Positions 51,573-60,401 of a stretch of 64,000 nt of DNA are shown piece by piece. Within the stretch, counting starts at the first letter, position 1, and every line of letters begins with the position of its first letter. The notes under the pieces were generated by a model, which was not told where the DNA came from, did not search any database, and worked only from the letters and a program-made list of their open reading frames with translations. The stretch is from CAVROT01 sp963722905 (GTDB lineage Bacteria; Pseudomonadota; Alphaproteobacteria; Rhodobacterales; Rhodobacteraceae): NCBI GenBank assembly GCA_963722905.1, contig CAVROT010000016.1:107606-171605 (forward strand). Reading direction: 5' to 3'. A program made the position numbers and the translations under genes.

Positions 51573-52565
51573 ATGCGTAGCTTCCTGCGCGCCTATCCGA
51601 CCGAGGCCAAGCTGCTGGCCGTTCTGATCCTGCTCTGCGCGGCACTGTCGGTGGCCTCTCCCAGCTTCGCCACGCTCGTCAACGCGACGTCGCTGCTCAA
51701 CAACAACGCGGTCAACGTCATCTGGGCGACGGGTCTGGTCGTCGTGCTGATCGCCGGCGGCATCGACATCTCCTTCGCCGTGGCGGCGTCGGTCGTGCAA
51801 TATGTCGCCGTCTTCGTCTTCGGCTGGATCGGCGGCGGCAACTGGGCCATCGGCTTCGTCGTCGCGGGGGCACTGGGCACGGCGCTGGGCCTGATCAACG
51901 CCTTCCTGATCCACCAATTCCGTATCATCTCGATCGTCGTGACGATCGCGACCTTCAACGCATTTTTCGGCCTTCTGATGTTCTTCTCGTCGGGGCGGTT
52001 CCTCTACAACCTGCCGTCCTGGTGGTCGGGCCGGCTGATCGTGTGGGAGTACGAGACGGCGTCGGGCACCTGGGCCGAACTGCGGCTGCCCGTGCTTGTC
52101 ATGCTGGCCGCGATGGCGGCGACCTGGCTGCTGATCCGCCACACGACGACGGGCCGGCAGCTTTACGCCTTCGGCGACAACCCCGAGGGCGCGCGGCGGG
52201 CGGGCGTGAACATCGCGCTGATGCAGGCGGTCGCCTTCGGCTGGATGGGCCTCATGGCGGGCATCGGCGGGCTGATGCAGGCGCATATCACGCGCGAGGT
52301 GGTGCCCAATGCCCTATACGGGCGCGAACTGGAGGTGCTGGCGGCCGTGGTGCTGGGCGGCGCGCGGCTGGGCGGCGGGCGCGGATCGGTGCTGGGGTGC
52401 TTTCTGGGCGTGGCGCTGGTGGCGGTGACGCAGAACGGGCTGAACCTGCTGGGCGTGTCTCCTTATGCGTTCCAGATGGTCATCGGGCTGGTCATCCTCG
52501 TCGCGATCTCGACATCGAACCTCGACATCTCTCGGATCTTCCAGCCCGGGCGGCGGGCGCTGTGA
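51573..52565 (+). CDS. Sugar ABC transporter permease, first subunit
   Basis: The 330-residue protein has about nine or ten membrane segments and the family motifs LIAGGIDISFA and AVVLGGARLGGGRGSVLG. It pairs with the next permease. The ATG at 51573 is 11 bp after the ATPase stop. Its TGA overlaps the GTG of the next gene. Confidence 0.94.
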   Translation: MRSFLRAYPTEAKLLAVLILLCAALSVASPSFATLVNATSLLNNNAVNVIWATGLVVVLIAGGIDISFAVAASVVQYVAVFVFGWIGGGNWAIGFVVAGALGTALGLINAFLIHQFRIISIVVTIATFNAFFGLLMFFSSGRFLYNLPSWWSGRLIVWEYETASGTWAELRLPVLVMLAAMAATWLLIRHTTTGRQLYAFGDNPEGARRAGVNIALMQAVAFGWMGLMAGIGGLMQAHITREVVPNALYGRELEVLAAVVLGGARLGGGRGSVLGCFLGVALVAVTQNGLNLLGVSPYAFQMVIGLVILVAISTSNLDISRIFQPGRRAL

Positions 52566-53539
52566 GCCGCTTGCGCGCCGCATTTGGGGACGAGGTGCTG
52601 GGTCTGGCGGCCGCGCTGGCAGTAGTCATGGTGATCTTCGGCGTGCTGACCCCCCGATTTCTGTCGGCGGCCAACTTCGGCTCGGTCGCGTTCCAGTTGC
52701 CCGAGCTGGGATTGCTGACCCTTGCGATGCTGGTGCCGATCATCTCGGGCGGGCTGAACCTGGCCATCGTCTATACCGCCAACATCGCCGGGCTGACGCT
52801 GGCGGGAATCCTGATGGCCTTCGGCGGCGTCGATGCGGGCGCGATGCCGATGCTGCTGGGGGTCGCCGCCGCGCTGGCGGCGGGCGCCGCCGCAGGCGCG
52901 GCGATGGGCCTTGTCATCGCGGGCACCGGCGCGCACCCGATCCTGGTGTCGCTGGCCATGTCGATTTTCCTGCGCGGCCTGGGCGAGTTCCTGACGCGGG
53001 GCGGCGACATATCGGGCTTCCCCGCCTATCTGCGGCCGCTGGGGCACGGCCTGATCGCCGGCGTGCCGGTTCCGCTGATCCTCTTCGGCGTCGCCGCATG
53101 GGTCTGGCACGTGATGCTGACGCGCACGCGACACGGATTCGCGGCCACCATGATCGGCTCCAACATCCGCGCCGCGGCCTATTCCGGCATCCACACGCGC
53201 CGGACGCTGGTGGTGATCTACACCCTGTCGGGCCTCATGTGCGCTGTCGCCGGCATTCTGATGCTGGCGCGGTTCAACTCGGTCCGCGTCGGTCATGGCG
53301 AGGCGCTGCTGCTGGTGACGGTGCTGGCGTGCTTTCTGGGCGGGGTCGATCCCTTCGGCGGGTTCGGGCGCGTCTGGCCGGTGGTGATCGCAGTGGTGTT
53401 GCTGCAGGTGCTGTCGTCGGGGCTGAACCTGCTGGGCGCGAACCAGCATCTCTCGACCGCCGTGTGGGGGCTGTTCCTGATCGGCGTGATGGTGCTCCGC
53501 TGGGGCGCCGAGAAATGGCGACAACGACGAAGGGGCTGA
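52562..53539 (+). CDS. Sugar ABC transporter permease, second subunit
   Basis: The 325-residue membrane protein is the second half of the pore, with VPIISGGLNLAIV, GTGAHPILVSLAMSIFLRG and CFLGGVDPFGGFGRV. The start is a GTG that overlaps the first permease's stop (GTGA), so translation is coupled. The start rests on this overlap. Confidence 0.93.
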   Translation: MSRLRAAFGDEVLGLAAALAVVMVIFGVLTPRFLSAANFGSVAFQLPELGLLTLAMLVPIISGGLNLAIVYTANIAGLTLAGILMAFGGVDAGAMPMLLGVAAALAAGAAAGAAMGLVIAGTGAHPILVSLAMSIFLRGLGEFLTRGGDISGFPAYLRPLGHGLIAGVPVPLILFGVAAWVWHVMLTRTRHGFAATMIGSNIRAAAYSGIHTRRTLVVIYTLSGLMCAVAGILMLARFNSVRVGHGEALLLVTVLACFLGGVDPFGGFGRVWPVVIAVVLLQVLSSGLNLLGANQHLSTAVWGLFLIGVMVLRWGAEKWRQRRRG

Positions 53540-53541
53540 CA

Positions 53542-54387
53542 ATGCGGGGATTTGGCGTCCACACCAGCATGTGGACCATGAACTGGGACCGCGAAGGGGC
53601 GGAACGCACGGTGCCCGCGGCGGCAGCCTACGGCATGGATTTCATCGAGATCGCGCTGCTGAACGCGCCCGCCGTCGATGCGGACCACACCCGTGCCCTG
53701 CTGGAGAAGCACGGGATGCGGGCCGTCTGCTCGCTGGGCCTGCCGGAACCGGCCTGGGCCTCGGTCGACCCGGACGCCGCGGTGGCGCATCTGAAGGTCG
53801 CCATCGAGGTCGCGGCGCGGATGGGGGCCGAGGCGCTCAGCGGCGTCACCTACGGCGGCATCGGCCAGCGCACCGGCGTGCCACCCACGCTGGGCGAATA
53901 CGACAACGTCGCGCGGGCGCTGGGGGCCGCGGCCAAGCTTGCCAAGGACGCCGGTATCGCTCTGGGGATCGAGCCGGTGAACCGCTACGAGAACCACCTG
54001 ATCAACACCGGCTGGCAGGCCCGCGACATGGTCGAGAAGGTCGGCGCCGAGATCTTCATCCACCTCGACACCTACCACATGAACATCGAGGAGAAGGGCG
54101 CCGGCAACGGTATCCTCGATGCGCGCGATCACCTGCGCTACATCCACCTGTCCGAATCCGACCGCGGCACGCCCGGCCATGGCACCTGCGACTGGGACGA
54201 GGTGCACGCCACACTGGCCGCCATCGGGTTCAAGGGCGGGCTGGCGATGGAGAGCTTCATCAACATGCCGCCCGAGGTGGGATACGGCCTCGCCGTCTGG
54301 CGACCCGTGGCGGAGAACTTCGAGGAGGTGATGGACAACGGCCTGCCCTTCCTGCGCGGCAAGGCGCGGCAGTACGGGCTTATCTGA
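53542..54387 (+). CDS. Ketose 3-epimerase (D-tagatose/D-psicose 3-epimerase family)
   Basis: The 281-residue TIM barrel interconverts ketoses at C3. The four metal ligands line up with the family: E144 (GIEPVNRYEN), D176 (HLDTYHMNIEE), H202 (IHLSESDRGTPGHG) and E237 (MESF). The strong match over GIEPVNRYENHLINTGWQA supports a tagatose 3-epimerase-like enzyme rather than a general xylose isomerase-like protein. It starts 2 bp after the permease. The natural substrate is unknown. Confidence 0.88.
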   Translation: MRGFGVHTSMWTMNWDREGAERTVPAAAAYGMDFIEIALLNAPAVDADHTRALLEKHGMRAVCSLGLPEPAWASVDPDAAVAHLKVAIEVAARMGAEALSGVTYGGIGQRTGVPPTLGEYDNVARALGAAAKLAKDAGIALGIEPVNRYENHLINTGWQARDMVEKVGAEIFIHLDTYHMNIEEKGAGNGILDARDHLRYIHLSESDRGTPGHGTCDWDEVHATLAAIGFKGGLAMESFINMPPEVGYGLAVWRPVAENFEEVMDNGLPFLRGKARQYGLI

Positions 54388-54408
54388 GGTGAAGAGCGGC
54401 GCATCACC

Positions 54409-55839
54409 GTGGCGCGCGACGTGACCGCGGCGCGTGACGCAGCGAAGGGCGCCGCGCGTGTCGCGGTTCTGGATTGCGGCAAGACCAACCTCAAGCTCAG
54501 CGCCTGCACGCCGGGCGGCGCGGTGATCGAGACGCTGTCGATCCCGAACCGCGTCCTGCCCGGCCCGCCCTGGCGCCACCACGACCTGCCGGGCCAGACC
54601 GGCTGGCTGGCGGGGGCCCTACGCGACCTCTGCGCGCGTCACCCGCTGGAGCGGATCACTTTCGCCGGGCATGGCGTGGGTGGCGTGGTCACGGGGAGCG
54701 ACCCGGATCCGGGCGACGGCACTGCGGTGCCGATGATCGACTACGAGCAGGAGCCGCCCGGGGGGCTCAACGCCGCTTACGTCCCTCAATCCGGCGGGTT
54801 CCTGGACCGCGGCAGCGCCGTCATGGCGGCGACCACCCACACCGCGCGGCAGGTGCTCTGGGCCGAAACCCATGCGCCCGAGGCCTTCGCGACGGCCCGC
54901 TGGATCCTCGGGATCCCGCAGTACTGGGCGTGGCGGCTGTCGGGCGTGGCCGCATCCGAGGTCACGCATCTGGCCGCGCAGTCGCACCTGTGGAACACCG
55001 CCGAGCGTCGCTGGTCGCCCATCGTGGCGGCGCGTGGATGGACACGGCTGATGCCGCCCTTCCGCCACGCCGCCGACGATCTGGGGCCGATCCGCCCCGC
55101 CTTCGCCGCACGTCACGGCCTGCCGCCGCTGCGCGTCCACACCGGCCTGCACGACAGCAGCGCCAACTTCCACCGCTACCGCGCCGGTGCCGAGGCATCC
55201 TTCGTGCTGGTGTCGACCGGCACCTGGGTCGTCGGGCTGGCCGACGGCATCGACCCCGCGCGGCGGAGCGAGGCCCGGGGCATGACGCTGAACGCCGACG
55301 TCGGAGGCGCGCCGGTGGCGGGCGCCCTGGTCATGGGCGGGCGCGAATATGCCGCCGTCGCGGGATCGCAGCCCGAGGGGGCCACCGCCGATCCCGCCGT
55401 CGTCGCCGCCCTCGTCGCGCGTGGCACGATGGCGCTGCCCGCCTTCGGCGGTGGCGACGGCCAGTTCCCGGGCAGCGGCGGGCGGGGCCGCATCGCCGGG
55501 CCGCCGCCCGCGGATGCGTCCGAGCGCCTGGCGCTGGCGGTGCTCTACGTGGCGCTCCTCACCCTCGCCTGTGCCGATGCGCTGGACGCGCGCCGGCCGC
55601 TTGTCCTCGACGGGAGCTTCGTGCGCGATCCGGTCTATTCCGCGCTGGTCGCCGCCATCCGTGCACCCGCCGCCGTCCTGACCGGCGGCGACGGCGACGG
55701 GGTCGCGGCCGGCGCCGCAACGCTTGCCGCAGGGACATCCCCCGCCGCGAAGACCCATCCGGTGACGCCGCTGGGTATTCCCGGAATAGTTGTATACGCC
55801 AGACGCTGGATGGAAGCAGCGGAAGGAAGCGCGCGATGA
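54409..55839 (+). CDS. FGGY-family carbohydrate kinase
   Basis: The 476-residue protein has the N-terminal ATPase-fold loop AVLDCGKTNLKL, the catalytic Asp D249 in TGLHDSSANFHRY, and a C-terminal phosphate loop region (LVSTGTWVVGL, LVLDGSFVRDP). It resembles rhamnulokinase/fuculokinase-type enzymes. It would phosphorylate the ketose made by the epimerase. The start is a GTG at 54409, 21 bp after the epimerase stop; no better ATG exists. Confidence 0.88.
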   Translation: MARDVTAARDAAKGAARVAVLDCGKTNLKLSACTPGGAVIETLSIPNRVLPGPPWRHHDLPGQTGWLAGALRDLCARHPLERITFAGHGVGGVVTGSDPDPGDGTAVPMIDYEQEPPGGLNAAYVPQSGGFLDRGSAVMAATTHTARQVLWAETHAPEAFATARWILGIPQYWAWRLSGVAASEVTHLAAQSHLWNTAERRWSPIVAARGWTRLMPPFRHAADDLGPIRPAFAARHGLPPLRVHTGLHDSSANFHRYRAGAEASFVLVSTGTWVVGLADGIDPARRSEARGMTLNADVGGAPVAGALVMGGREYAAVAGSQPEGATADPAVVAALVARGTMALPAFGGGDGQFPGSGGRGRIAGPPPADASERLALAVLYVALLTLACADALDARRPLVLDGSFVRDPVYSALVAAIRAPAAVLTGGDGDGVAAGAATLAAGTSPAAKTHPVTPLGIPGIVVYARRWMEAAEGSAR

Positions 55840-56528
55840 CGGACGACATGCAGGTCAGGACCGAAATGGTGGACATCTGCCGCCGGATGAACGCGACAGG
55901 CATCAACCAGGGCACGTCCGGCAACCTGTCCGTCCGGCACGCGGGCGGCTTCCTGATCACCCCGTCGTCGCGCCCCTACGAGACGATGGAGCCGGACGAC
56001 CTGGTCCAGATGCACTGGGACGCGACCTATGACGGGCTGCGCCCCTCGTCGGAATGGCGCTTCCACCGCGACATCCTGCGCGCGCGGGACGACATCGACG
56101 TGGTGCTGCACTGCCATTCGATCTACGCCACGACGCTGGCCTGCCATCACCGCGCCATCCCCGCCTTCCACTACATGACCGGCGTCGCGGGCGGCACCGA
56201 CATCCGCTGCGCCGCCTATGCCACCTTCGGCACGGCCGAACTGTCGGCCGCGGCCCTGACGGCAATCGAGGGCCGGCGCGCCTGCCTGTTGGGTCAGCAC
56301 GGCCAGATCAGCCTGGGCAAGTCGCTGGAAGCCGCCCTGTGGCTGGCCATCGAGGTGGAGACGCTGTCGCGGATCTACGTGCAGGCGCTGACATTGGGCG
56401 AACCGCCGGTCCTGCCCGATGACGAGATGGCCCGCGTGATCGACCGGATGGAGCGGATGGGCTACGGCCGGTCACCCGATGCCGACGAGGACGAGGACAC
56501 CGCCCGCCCCAGATCGTCGACCCACTGA
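55836..56528 (+). CDS. Class II aldolase (L-fuculose-phosphate aldolase type)
   Basis: The 230-residue zinc enzyme has GTSGNLSVR (26–34), the catalytic E73 in SSEWRFHRD, zinc ligands H92 and H94 in LHCHSIYAT, and a third His in LLGQHG. It should cleave a ketose-1-phosphate into DHAP and an aldehyde. It overlaps the kinase stop (ATGA) and is the last gene of the operon. The tail (EDEDTARPRSS) is unlike the family and probably disordered. Confidence 0.9.
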   Translation: MTDDMQVRTEMVDICRRMNATGINQGTSGNLSVRHAGGFLITPSSRPYETMEPDDLVQMHWDATYDGLRPSSEWRFHRDILRARDDIDVVLHCHSIYATTLACHHRAIPAFHYMTGVAGGTDIRCAAYATFGTAELSAAALTAIEGRRACLLGQHGQISLGKSLEAALWLAIEVETLSRIYVQALTLGEPPVLPDDEMARVIDRMERMGYGRSPDADEDEDTARPRSSTH

Positions 56529-56631
56529 ACCGGCATCGGTGCGTCAGGGCAGGGCCGCCCCTGCGCGTCTGCCGTTTCGCCCCCGGCCGCATCGTCCTAG
56601 ATACCACCCGAGGCAGCCGATCAGGACACAT

Positions 56632-57591
56632 ATGACCGACATCGTCACCGTCGACCGTCTGGACAAGACCTTTGAGGGCGGGTTCCAGGCGCTGAAGTCC
56701 GTCTCTCTCTCCATCCGCGAGGGCGAGGTGCTGGCACTGCTCGGCCCGAACGGCGCAGGCAAGACGACGCTGATCTCGGCCATCTGCGGCATCACCAGCC
56801 CGACCGGCGGAACGGTCACGGTGGGCGGTCACGACGTGATCGACGACTACCGGGCGGCGCGCAACCTGATCGGGCTGGTCCCGCAGGAGATCACGCTGGA
56901 GCCCTTCGAGAAGGTCATCAACACCGTCCGCTTTTCGCGCGGGCTTTTCGGCAAGCCGAAGGACGAGGCGCATCTGGAACGGGTACTGCGCCAGCTCTCG
57001 CTCTGGGACAAGCGCGACGAAAAGGTTGTCACCCTGTCTGGCGGGATGAAGCGGCGGGTGCTGATCGCGAAGGCGCTCAGCCACGAGCCGCGCGTGCTGT
57101 TCCTGGACGAACCTACCGCCGGCGTCGACGTGGAGCTGCGCCGCGACATGTGGGAGATCGTGGCCGGGCTGAAGGCCGACGGCGTGACCATCATCCTCAC
57201 CACCCACTACATCGAAGAGGCCGAGGCGATCGCCGACCGGATCGCCGTCATCGCCCACGGCGAGATCCTGCTGGTCGAGGAGAAGGCCGAGCTGATGCGC
57301 CGCATGGGGCAAAAGCAGATGGTGATCGAGCTTCAATCGCCGGTCTTGCAGGTGCCGCAGGCGTTGACGGGCTACGGCCTTGAGCGGTCCGACGACGGCT
57401 CGACCCTCACCTACACATACGACACGCGCGGCGAACGCACTGGCATCACCAAGCTGCTCTCGGACCTCTCGTCCGCCGGCCTGCAGCTGCGCGACCTGCA
57501 GACGCGGCAATCGAGCCTGGAGGACATCTTCGTCGACCTCGTGCGCGCCGACGGCGGCGACCCGGCCAAGGTCGCGGGGGCGGTGGCATGA
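56632..57591 (+). CDS. ABC-2 exporter ATP-binding protein (YadG-like)
   Basis: The 319-residue protein has one ABC domain with GPNGAGKTT, LSGGMKRRVLIAKAL and LFLDEPTAGVD, then a C-terminal extension of about 80 residues typical of YadG/CcmA-type export ATPases. The ATG at 56632 follows a gap of 103 bp from the aldolase. It pairs with the permease at 57692. Substrate unknown. Confidence 0.92.
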   Translation: MTDIVTVDRLDKTFEGGFQALKSVSLSIREGEVLALLGPNGAGKTTLISAICGITSPTGGTVTVGGHDVIDDYRAARNLIGLVPQEITLEPFEKVINTVRFSRGLFGKPKDEAHLERVLRQLSLWDKRDEKVVTLSGGMKRRVLIAKALSHEPRVLFLDEPTAGVDVELRRDMWEIVAGLKADGVTIILTTHYIEEAEAIADRIAVIAHGEILLVEEKAELMRRMGQKQMVIELQSPVLQVPQALTGYGLERSDDGSTLTYTYDTRGERTGITKLLSDLSSAGLQLRDLQTRQSSLEDIFVDLVRADGGDPAKVAGAVA

Positions 57592-57691
57592 GCCGCCCGG
57601 CCGCGATCCCGCAGGCGCGGCCGACGTCCGCTGGGACAAGGCGCGCCGGCCGGGGCGCGGATGTCTCGGGAATCGCCTTGGGGAGCGCGTT

Positions 57692-58453
57692 ATGAACCTC
57701 ACCGCAGTGCGCGCGATCTACGTGTTCGAGATGGCGCGGACGTTCCGCACGCTGCTCCAGTCGGTGGTGTCGCCGGTGCTGTCCACCTCGCTCTACTTCG
57801 TGGTCTTCGGCGCGGCCATCGGCAGCCGGATCGACCAGGTCGAGGGGGTGAGCTACGGCGCCTTCATCGTGCCGGGGCTCATCATGCTCAGCGTGCTGGT
57901 CCAGTCGGTCAGCAACGCCAGCTTCGGCATCTATTTCCCGAAGTTCATCGGTACCATATACGAGCTTCTCAGCGCGCCGGCCTCGTTCCTCGAGATCACG
58001 GCGGGCTACGTTCTGGCGGCGGCGACGAAGTCGCTCGCCATCGGGCTGATAATCCTCGCGACCGCCTTCTTCTTCGTGGACATCACCATCCAGCACCCGT
58101 TGGCGATGCTCGCGTTCCTGGTGCTGACCTGCCTGTCGTTCAGCCTCTTCGGGTTCATCATCGGCATCTGGGCGCAGAACTTCGAACAACTGCAGCTGGT
58201 GCCGCTGCTGGTGGTGACGCCGCTCGTCTTCCTCGGCGGGTCGTTCTACTCGATCTCGATGCTGCCGCCGACCTGGCAGACGATCACGCTCTTCAATCCG
58301 GTCGTCTACCTCGTCTCGGGTTTCCGCTGGTCGTTCTTCGGCACCGCCGACGTCGCGGTGGGGTGGAGCCTGCTGGCCATCCTCGCCTTCACGGCCATCT
58401 GCATCACCGTCATCTGGTGGATCTTCCGCACCGGCTATCGCATCCGGTCGTGA
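57692..58453 (+). CDS. ABC-2 type permease (YadH-like)
   Basis: The 253-residue protein has six membrane segments and the ABC-2 signature LVPLLVVTPLVFLGGSFYSISMLPPTWQ followed by FNPVVYLVSGFRW. Length and layout match YadH. It lies 100 bp after its ATPase; that gap holds no gene. Likely exports a drug, lipid or polysaccharide-linked compound. Confidence 0.92.
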   Translation: MNLTAVRAIYVFEMARTFRTLLQSVVSPVLSTSLYFVVFGAAIGSRIDQVEGVSYGAFIVPGLIMLSVLVQSVSNASFGIYFPKFIGTIYELLSAPASFLEITAGYVLAAATKSLAIGLIILATAFFFVDITIQHPLAMLAFLVLTCLSFSLFGFIIGIWAQNFEQLQLVPLLVVTPLVFLGGSFYSISMLPPTWQTITLFNPVVYLVSGFRWSFFGTADVAVGWSLLAILAFTAICITVIWWIFRTGYRIRS

Positions 58454-58499
58454 CGGGCGGCGCCTTGTGGCGGGGCGGGGGCCGCTCTATGTCGGGGTG

Positions 58500-59297
58500 A
58501 TGCGGCGCCGCTTCCTTTTCCTCAAATCCTCGCCCATGGTGTCGGTCCTGCGGTTGCAGGGCGTCATCGCCGGCGGGTCGCCCGCGCGGCTGAACGATGC
58601 CGCACTGGCGCAGATCGTCGAGAAGGCGTTCCGGCGCGGCCGCCCAGACGCGGTGGCGCTGATTCTGAACTCCCCTGGCGGAAGCCCGGTGCAATCGTCG
58701 CTGATCGCCGCCCGCATCCGGCGGCTGGCGGACGAGAAATCCGTCCCGGTCGTCGCCTTCGTCGAGGACGTCGCGGCGTCGGGCGGGTACTGGCTGGCCT
58801 GCGCGGCGGACGAGATCTTTGTCGACGACAGCTCTATCGTCGGGTCCATCGGCGTCATCTCGGCCGGGTTCGGCCTGGATGGGTTCATCGGACGCTACGG
58901 GATCGAACGGCGGGTCTACACGGCCGGGCGGTCCAAGGCGATGCTGGACCCGTTCCGCCCCGAGCAGCCCGAGGACGTCGCGCGCCTTCGCGAGTTGCAG
59001 GACCAGATCCACCTCAGCTTCATCGACCACGTGAAGTCGCGCCGCGGCGCCAAGCTGTCCGAGACGGCCGATCTCTTCACCGGCGAGATCTGGGTGGGAC
59101 GGCGCGCCGTCGACGTCGGTCTGGCCGACGGTGTGGGACACATGGCCGACGTGATGCGCAGGCGCTTCGGAAAGGACGTGCGTTTCCGCGTCTATCGGCA
59201 GCGCCGGCCGTTCCTGTCGCGTTTCGGCGCGGCGCTGCTGGGCGGCGCCTCGGCCGCGATCGAGGACCGGGCCGCCTACGCCCGCTACGGTCTTTGA
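58500..59297 (+). CDS. S49-family serine peptidase (SohB/SppA-like)
   Basis: The 265-residue protein has the S49 Ser-Lys pair: S94 in VEDVAASGGYWLACAA and K146 in AGRSKAMLDPFRP, plus LNSPGGSPVQS near residue 60. Its length fits the short bacterial forms. The N-terminus is not a clear signal peptide, so it may face the cytoplasm. I chose the ATG at 58500 (MRRRFLFLKSSP); a GTG at 58467 is possible. Family members degrade signal peptides or membrane protein fragments. Confidence 0.88.
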   Translation: MRRRFLFLKSSPMVSVLRLQGVIAGGSPARLNDAALAQIVEKAFRRGRPDAVALILNSPGGSPVQSSLIAARIRRLADEKSVPVVAFVEDVAASGGYWLACAADEIFVDDSSIVGSIGVISAGFGLDGFIGRYGIERRVYTAGRSKAMLDPFRPEQPEDVARLRELQDQIHLSFIDHVKSRRGAKLSETADLFTGEIWVGRRAVDVGLADGVGHMADVMRRRFGKDVRFRVYRQRRPFLSRFGAALLGGASAAIEDRAAYARYGL

Positions 59298-59301
59298 CCG
59301 G

Positions 59302-59466
59302 ATGGTGAAGGTCGTCACGCTATTCCTGGTCGGAATGATCGTGCTCGCCATGTTTGGCAAGCTGCGGTTTCCAGGGCAAAAGCGCCTGCAATCCATGAAA
59401 TGCCCCGATTGCGGTCGCTATAGTCTGGGCCGCGGCCCCTGCGCGTGCAAGTCGGGCCGCGGATGA
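59302..59466 (+). CDS. 54-residue membrane-anchored zinc-ribbon protein
   Basis: An N-terminal helix (VVTLFLVGMIVLAMFGKL) is followed by FPGQKRL and a four-cysteine ribbon, CPDCGRY then CACKSG. The frame starts 4 bp after the peptidase stop and its TGA overlaps the ATG of the exchanger gene, so it is translated within this operon. I recall closely similar short proteins in other Rhodobacteraceae at comparable sites. Function unknown. Confidence 0.7.
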   Translation: MVKVVTLFLVGMIVLAMFGKLRFPGQKRLQSMKCPDCGRYSLGRGPCACKSGRG

Positions 59467-60401
59467 CGGATTTCCTTCTGGCTGCTCTGGGGCTGGTCAT
59501 CCTGCTGCTGGCCGGCGACGCGCTCGTGCGCGGCGCGGTGAACCTCGCGCTTCGACTGGGGATCCCGGCGCTGATCGTGAGCCTCACCATCGTCGCCTTC
59601 GGCACTTCGGCGCCCGAGCTGCTGATCTCGGTCAAGGCGATCGCCGACGGCGCGCCCGACATCGCGCTGGGCAACGTCGTGGGGTCCAATATCGCCAATG
59701 TCCTGCTGGTGCTGGGGGTCCCGGCGCTGATCTCGGGGCTGGACATGGGTGCTACCGAGACGCGCAAGACCTACGTCGCCATGCTGGCCGCCAGCGTGGG
59801 GTTCATCGTACTGTGCATGCTGGGTCCGCTGATCTGGTGGCACGGCCTGATCCTGCTGGCCGGTCTGGCGCTGCTGCTGGGGGACCAGCTTCGCGAGGCG
59901 CTGGGCCATCGCAACGCAGTTCCCGCCGAGGAGGTCGAGGGCGCCGACCCCGAGATGCCCGGCTGGAAGATCGCGCTGTTCCTTGCGCTGGGCCTCGCAG
60001 GGCTGCCGCTGGGCGCGGACCTGCTGGTCGACAGCGCGACCGCCATCGCGCGCGACCTGGGCATCAGCGAGGCGGTGATCGGACTGACGCTGGTCGCCAT
60101 CGGCACGTCCCTGCCCGAACTGGCCACCACCGTGATGGCGGCGATCCGGCGACAGGCGGACGTGGCGCTGGGCAACGTCATCGGGTCGAACATGTTCAAC
60201 CTTCTGGGTATCATCGGCATCGCCAGCCTTGTGGGGCCGATCCCGGTGGCGCCCGCCTTCCTGCGGTTCGACCTGTGGGTGATGCTGGCCGCTGCGCTGC
60301 TGCTGGCGCCCTTCGTGTTCTGGCGCTGGAACATGACCAAGCGCTGGGGCGTGACGCTGACGGCGCTCTATGCGCTCTACCTCTATGCCGTCATCGTCTG
60401 A
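59463..60401 (+). CDS. Calcium/sodium antiporter (YrbG/CaCA family)
   Basis: The 312-residue protein has about ten membrane segments and two inverted alpha repeats with the ion-binding motifs AFGTSAPELLIS (about residues 43–54) and AIGTSLPELATT, each followed by ALGNVVGSNI or ALGNVIGSNM. It exchanges Ca2+ for Na+ or K+ across the inner membrane. It overlaps the SDR gene by 17 bp. Confidence 0.94.
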   Translation: MTDFLLAALGLVILLLAGDALVRGAVNLALRLGIPALIVSLTIVAFGTSAPELLISVKAIADGAPDIALGNVVGSNIANVLLVLGVPALISGLDMGATETRKTYVAMLAASVGFIVLCMLGPLIWWHGLILLAGLALLLGDQLREALGHRNAVPAEEVEGADPEMPGWKIALFLALGLAGLPLGADLLVDSATAIARDLGISEAVIGLTLVAIGTSLPELATTVMAAIRRQADVALGNVIGSNMFNLLGIIGIASLVGPIPVAPAFLRFDLWVMLAAALLLAPFVFWRWNMTKRWGVTLTALYALYLYAVIV

